Origin: Nitrosomonadales bacterium
GTDB taxonomy: Bacteria; Pseudomonadota; Gammaproteobacteria; Burkholderiales; Sulfuricellaceae
Assembly: GCA_003104895.1 (NCBI GenBank)
Contig: PQAG01000215.1
Coordinates: forward strand, 15,694 to 34,686
Direction: 5' to 3'
Length of the DNA stretch: 18,993 nt
A model generated the notes under the pieces. It was not told the origin of the DNA, ran no database searches, and saw nothing but the letters and a program-made list of their open reading frames with translations. Positions 17,201 through 18,993 of this stretch are shown one piece after another (position 1 is the first letter of the stretch; each line of letters opens with the position of its first letter). The position numbers and the translations under genes are program-made.

Positions 17201-18825
17201 AATAGCGCCATCGCGCAGACGCGAACCTGGAGGTCGGATTCCGCGTAGGAGCTCATGTAGCGCGAGATATTTTCGCGCAGAGCGGCGGGACTCTGGTCTT
17301 GGCACTCTTCCACCGAGTTCGCCAGAACGAGGCCCAGTGCAAGCGCAAGATGGCGCGAACCGAACAGCAGTTTTCCACTCCGCCGCTCGATGACACCCGC
17401 ACTAGAGAGCTCCCTCAACAGTTCATGCACATTGCCTGTCACAAGTTGAGCCTGGGCGGTGAAGTCGGCATTGGCGATACGACGCTGTTCCAGTTTCTCA
17501 GCAAGACCGGAAATCAGTGTGAGAAAGTCCTCGTGACTCAAAGGCTGCTGCTTGCGTCCCGCCATGTCCCGCCAGTCCTCGTAGATCAGTCGATCCAGGG
17601 TCAGCCCGCCCTGAGAAATCTCGTCTTTCAGCCGGAAAGCGAGATCGAAATAGCGTGGTCGCAACATCCAGTGCAATACTTCAGGATTGAATTGTTCGCG
17701 CGTCGCTCCGCGTTGGGCGAGGGCCTCGTCCAGTTCCGCGCTGGTGAAACCCGAAAGCGTCCAGGCAAGCGGCAGGCCGTCGTCGGGAATGGCAAGCCCC
17801 TGCCAATATTCTTTGCGGCACAGACCGATCAAGGCCACGCGTTCCCGCCAGGGCGAGGTACGCAAGGTATCGAAAAGTTCGCGCCAGCCAAGGCCGGGGC
17901 GTTCGTTGAAGGCATCCACCACCAGCAGGAACAGCGGCACCTCACCCGGCGGATCGTTTTCCAAGTCCTCCAGCCGTTTCAGCCAGTTCCCGCAAGGCTG
18001 GGACACTTCTAGACAGGCAGCGAGGATTTCCTTCACTGAGGCTTGCGCCAATTTGTGCGCCGGAGCAACCACGACCGGTATGGGGAAACTGGCGCCCGCT
18101 ACCCGGTCCGCCAACCAATCTGCGACCGCCCAACTCTTGCCGTCGCCTTCCTCGCCAAGAAGGACGAATGCACGATGATCGACAGGCCACGATTGCCACC
18201 ACACATCCAACACCGCACTGGCTGCGGGGCGCTTGGTGATATGCCGGCCAGCTTTGCATACCGCAATATCCTGCCCGAGGCTGGCCCTGGACTGCTCGTC
18301 CGAAGTCAGGATGCCACGCAGCCAGTCGTTTTGGCGACGAGCACGCAAGCCTGGGCAGCGAGTAGCAATGATGTCGCAGATGTCCGCGATGTCCTCGTCG
18401 AAATCTGGATCGTCACGTAGCTGATTAGCCTGTATGGAGGTGAAGGCGGACAGCTCGACGGGAAGCCCCCGTGCATCGGGCATGGCTACATTGCCGACGG
18501 TGAGCGGTAGCACCGTCAACGCCTCGCTTCTTTCCCGACGTTGTAGCGCCTCTTGCAATTCCCTGCGTACGAAATCGTTCGCATCATGGTTGAGGCGTTT
18601 TAGACTTGCATCGCTAAGCCAGCCTGGACCGACCACGGCGAGGACAATCTCTGCCGTCCGTATTGTGGCATCAAGCGTTTCCGGGAAATCACTGGATGGC
18701 TCGATGCTATCCCGATCCTTGTCGAAGAATACATTTTCTTCGCCGAACTTTCGGATCAGACGATCTTTGAGCCGCGCCGAATAAGCACGGTCAGCGCTAC
18801 GATAGCTGATGAAGATCTTCGACAC
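14263..18825 (-). CDS. TIR-domain STAND-like P-loop NTPase with long helical C-terminus
   Basis: 1520 residues. Residues 1-~157 are a TIR domain (MSKIFISYRSADR, VFFDKDRDSIEPSSDF; Glu89 in RRELQEAL at the NADase glutamate position). A P-loop NTPase follows at ~195-500: Walker A GEEGDGKS at 224-231, Walker B LFLLVVDAFNE ending in Asp304 and Glu308, and a sensor-like Arg337 in IGLCRKEYW. Residues ~460-500 look like a winged-helix segment. The remaining ~1000 residues are helical, probably repeat-like, without a motif I recognise. STAND-type proteins use such C-terminal regions to sense a trigger, then oligomerise through the NTPase and activate the N-terminal effector. It starts with GTG at 18825, chosen because AAGGAG lies 8 bases upstream and the TIR begins at once. 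It is 20 bp from the preceding gene. GC in sampled lines is mostly 45-60%, lower than in the CHAT gene. The probable sensor of the locus. Confidence 0.87.
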   Translation of the reverse strand: MSKIFISYRSADRAYSARLKDRLIRKFGEENVFFDKDRDSIEPSSDFPETLDATIRTAEIVLAVVGPGWLSDASLKRLNHDANDFVRRELQEALQRRERSEALTVLPLTVGNVAMPDARGLPVELSAFTSIQANQLRDDPDFDEDIADICDIIATRCPGLRARRQNDWLRGILTSDEQSRASLGQDIAVCKAGRHITKRPAASAVLDVWWQSWPVDHRAFVLLGEEGDGKSWAVADWLADRVAGASFPIPVVVAPAHKLAQASVKEILAACLEVSQPCGNWLKRLEDLENDPPGEVPLFLLVVDAFNERPGLGWRELFDTLRTSPWRERVALIGLCRKEYWQGLAIPDDGLPLAWTLSGFTSAELDEALAQRGATREQFNPEVLHWMLRPRYFDLAFRLKDEISQGGLTLDRLIYEDWRDMAGRKQQPLSHEDFLTLISGLAEKLEQRRIANADFTAQAQLVTGNVHELLRELSSAGVIERRSGKLLFGSRHLALALGLVLANSVEECQDQSPAALRENISRYMSSYAESDLQVRVCAMALFHALSSRNYPETGRLALLRAWIGGRNLDETDLDKIAAYLPLQPSTYLRMAEYIWGEADNREAQNAFMIGFLRHRHCPEVSRELRPAFARWLGFVYPWGYRAHYERDDVKLAELWRGVENRLGGPAISGPVKLLGVTIEITENIGLLRLAQVALAVMSHDRSQGYADQLLAGLVAATVMDGSHGEFSWLLHTCHAETANLLLVSARDWLEQGRYGQSTAYLAARKLLMCLGSEEARQLLNTIPVELRFIHPLVQMREENPCDFFGGLWTEVNYLDCLDRSKKHGSLIARQLKEVVLNPEIDLPSVYRSRLDEAGAGLDLSQVGRFMGKTREQYDLEEMEPALCAFAVSRYRDLMRILAQEVKSREGLSLRLLTWDIIDQLPILGDEEQTLVLTVWKSMLTLGDEESRLAELVLFSMVVFDQPVVEQLKMLKERSDRHGYFVQHPPCFHPLSAGDGPAVVGELRNIDLSQTDQLSNLLWYLTKTLRHADAGIREHLLTHFDVYDPVARGCCLEIFVQTNDTDAARKIILSGWAYRDGCNHALENHWGSLLLAEYGESLSLDNLVGRIQPEWLGYAIKKRGYRSNDVVGYAAVLDRIWRGIVARAPSPEIDSLSPYVRIESLSTNERENDQLSAHEIGSTNVRFTNNTWGGRAGQGSVEDLRRLTDLDANVDRLNSLSQQVADLEEHERARGNPWFADSFRHGGLEQVLALDNTHWQDWIAPVLRNDGRARQLLALCRGFYEKLCSALLAHAPQEGLQLFRVLATQSTIRITAARLDLRVLLLDVFAAPASPEVEQILHEQIEAASTDFDLFEFALYSQYGERNDWVRNVAKNWIASGEGYDKARGLSLLGFSAAATDGDSLAEWISDHPDSWLRDVAEESRRRHQRHIWARRWFERFLTRKDRCEAWAAFRLFLHCVDRRFWLWFSDSDLGKIEPWKHDAITMNLGAIESTCKSNEKNWQDSFLGQKVKPDELWPWMRSYG
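14273..14278 (-). promoter_or_regulatory. Shine-Dalgarno of the TIR/TPR remnant
   Basis: GAGGAG on the minus strand lies 6 bases before the ATG at 14266, inside the last codons of the NTPase gene. Together with the ATGA stop/start overlap it shows that the remnant began as a real, coupled gene of the operon. Confidence 0.55.
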
Positions 18826-18845
18826 GGTTCAGGCTCCTTGCCGCA

Positions 18846-18993
18846 TCATTTGAAGACCTTGAAGCTGCGGGACTTTCTGCTGCCGAGGATTTGCGGCGAT
18901 TGCGGCAGGCGCGTGGATGGCAGGTAGGCGCGGATGGCGTCGAACCATTTCTGAAAGGTGGCCGGCTTGTTCTCGCGCAGCGTCTTCAGGGCA
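18846..18993 (-). CDS. C-terminal tail of an unidentified protein (5' end outside window)
   Basis: The minus-strand frame is open from the window edge to a TGA at 18848-18846 and gives the last 48 residues of a protein (ALKTLRENKPATFQKWFDAI... ending RSFKVFK). The tail is basic. No family is recognisable from so short a piece. It ends 20 bp before the GTG of the TIR-NTPase gene and inside that gene's leader, so it is probably the preceding gene of the same operon. Confidence 0.6.
   Translation of the reverse strand, partial: ALKTLRENKPATFQKWFDAIRAYLPSTRLPQSPQILGSRKSRSFKVFK

Noticed and set aside
1..18993. CRISPR array, tRNA, rRNA, insertion sequence or attachment site
   Set aside because: No spaced direct repeats, tRNA-like cloverleaf, rRNA sequence, transposase or flanking direct repeats were seen by eye on either strand.

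Overview
The window looks like a chromosomal accessory region of a Gram-negative, probably betaproteobacterial, genome. The bases for this are high GC, a YciK-like short-chain dehydrogenase, exported proteins with Sec signals, and a lipoprotein with an LTGC lipobox. The organism call is inference; no rRNA, tRNA, CRISPR array, integrase or transposase was seen.

All genes except the one at the left edge lie on the minus strand, so the locus is read from right to left. From 18993 down to 4571: (1) the C-terminal tail of an unidentified protein; (2) a 1520-residue TIR + P-loop NTPase + long helical protein; (3) a ~300 bp scar in which the head of a TIR gene is joined out of frame to the tail of a TPR gene; (4) a 1784-residue protein with two alpha/beta-hydrolase domains, a macro-like region, a CHAT caspase-like protease and a helical tail; (5) a two-TIR protein; (6) a lipoprotein; (7) a small helical protein; (8) a GH19 peptidoglycan hydrolase with a peptidoglycan-binding domain. 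Spacing is 4 bp overlaps to about 70 bp, as expected of one long operon.

After a 151 bp gap with a candidate promoter (TTGACA, 17 bp, TCTGAT) comes a second operon of three overlapping genes: a membrane-anchored TIR protein whose C-terminus should be periplasmic, an exported protein with a carboxypeptidase-regulatory-like domain, and an exported protein with a TolB/CsgG-like region and an SH3b-like domain. It looks like a signalling unit that spans the inner membrane. Next is an SDR oxidoreductase with its own promoter (perfect TATAAT inside a palindrome), which converges on the end of a tandem-FHA protein.

Interpretation (inference): the right two thirds is a multi-effector conflict/immune-type locus. 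A STAND-like TIR-NTPase would be the sensor, and the TIR, CHAT and hydrolase domains would be effectors. The envelope-directed genes (lipoprotein, GH19 hydrolase) are less usual partners and may be a lysis or envelope-surveillance arm. TIR, CHAT and STAND modules are known from bacterial conflict systems; this particular combination is not one I recognise as a named system.
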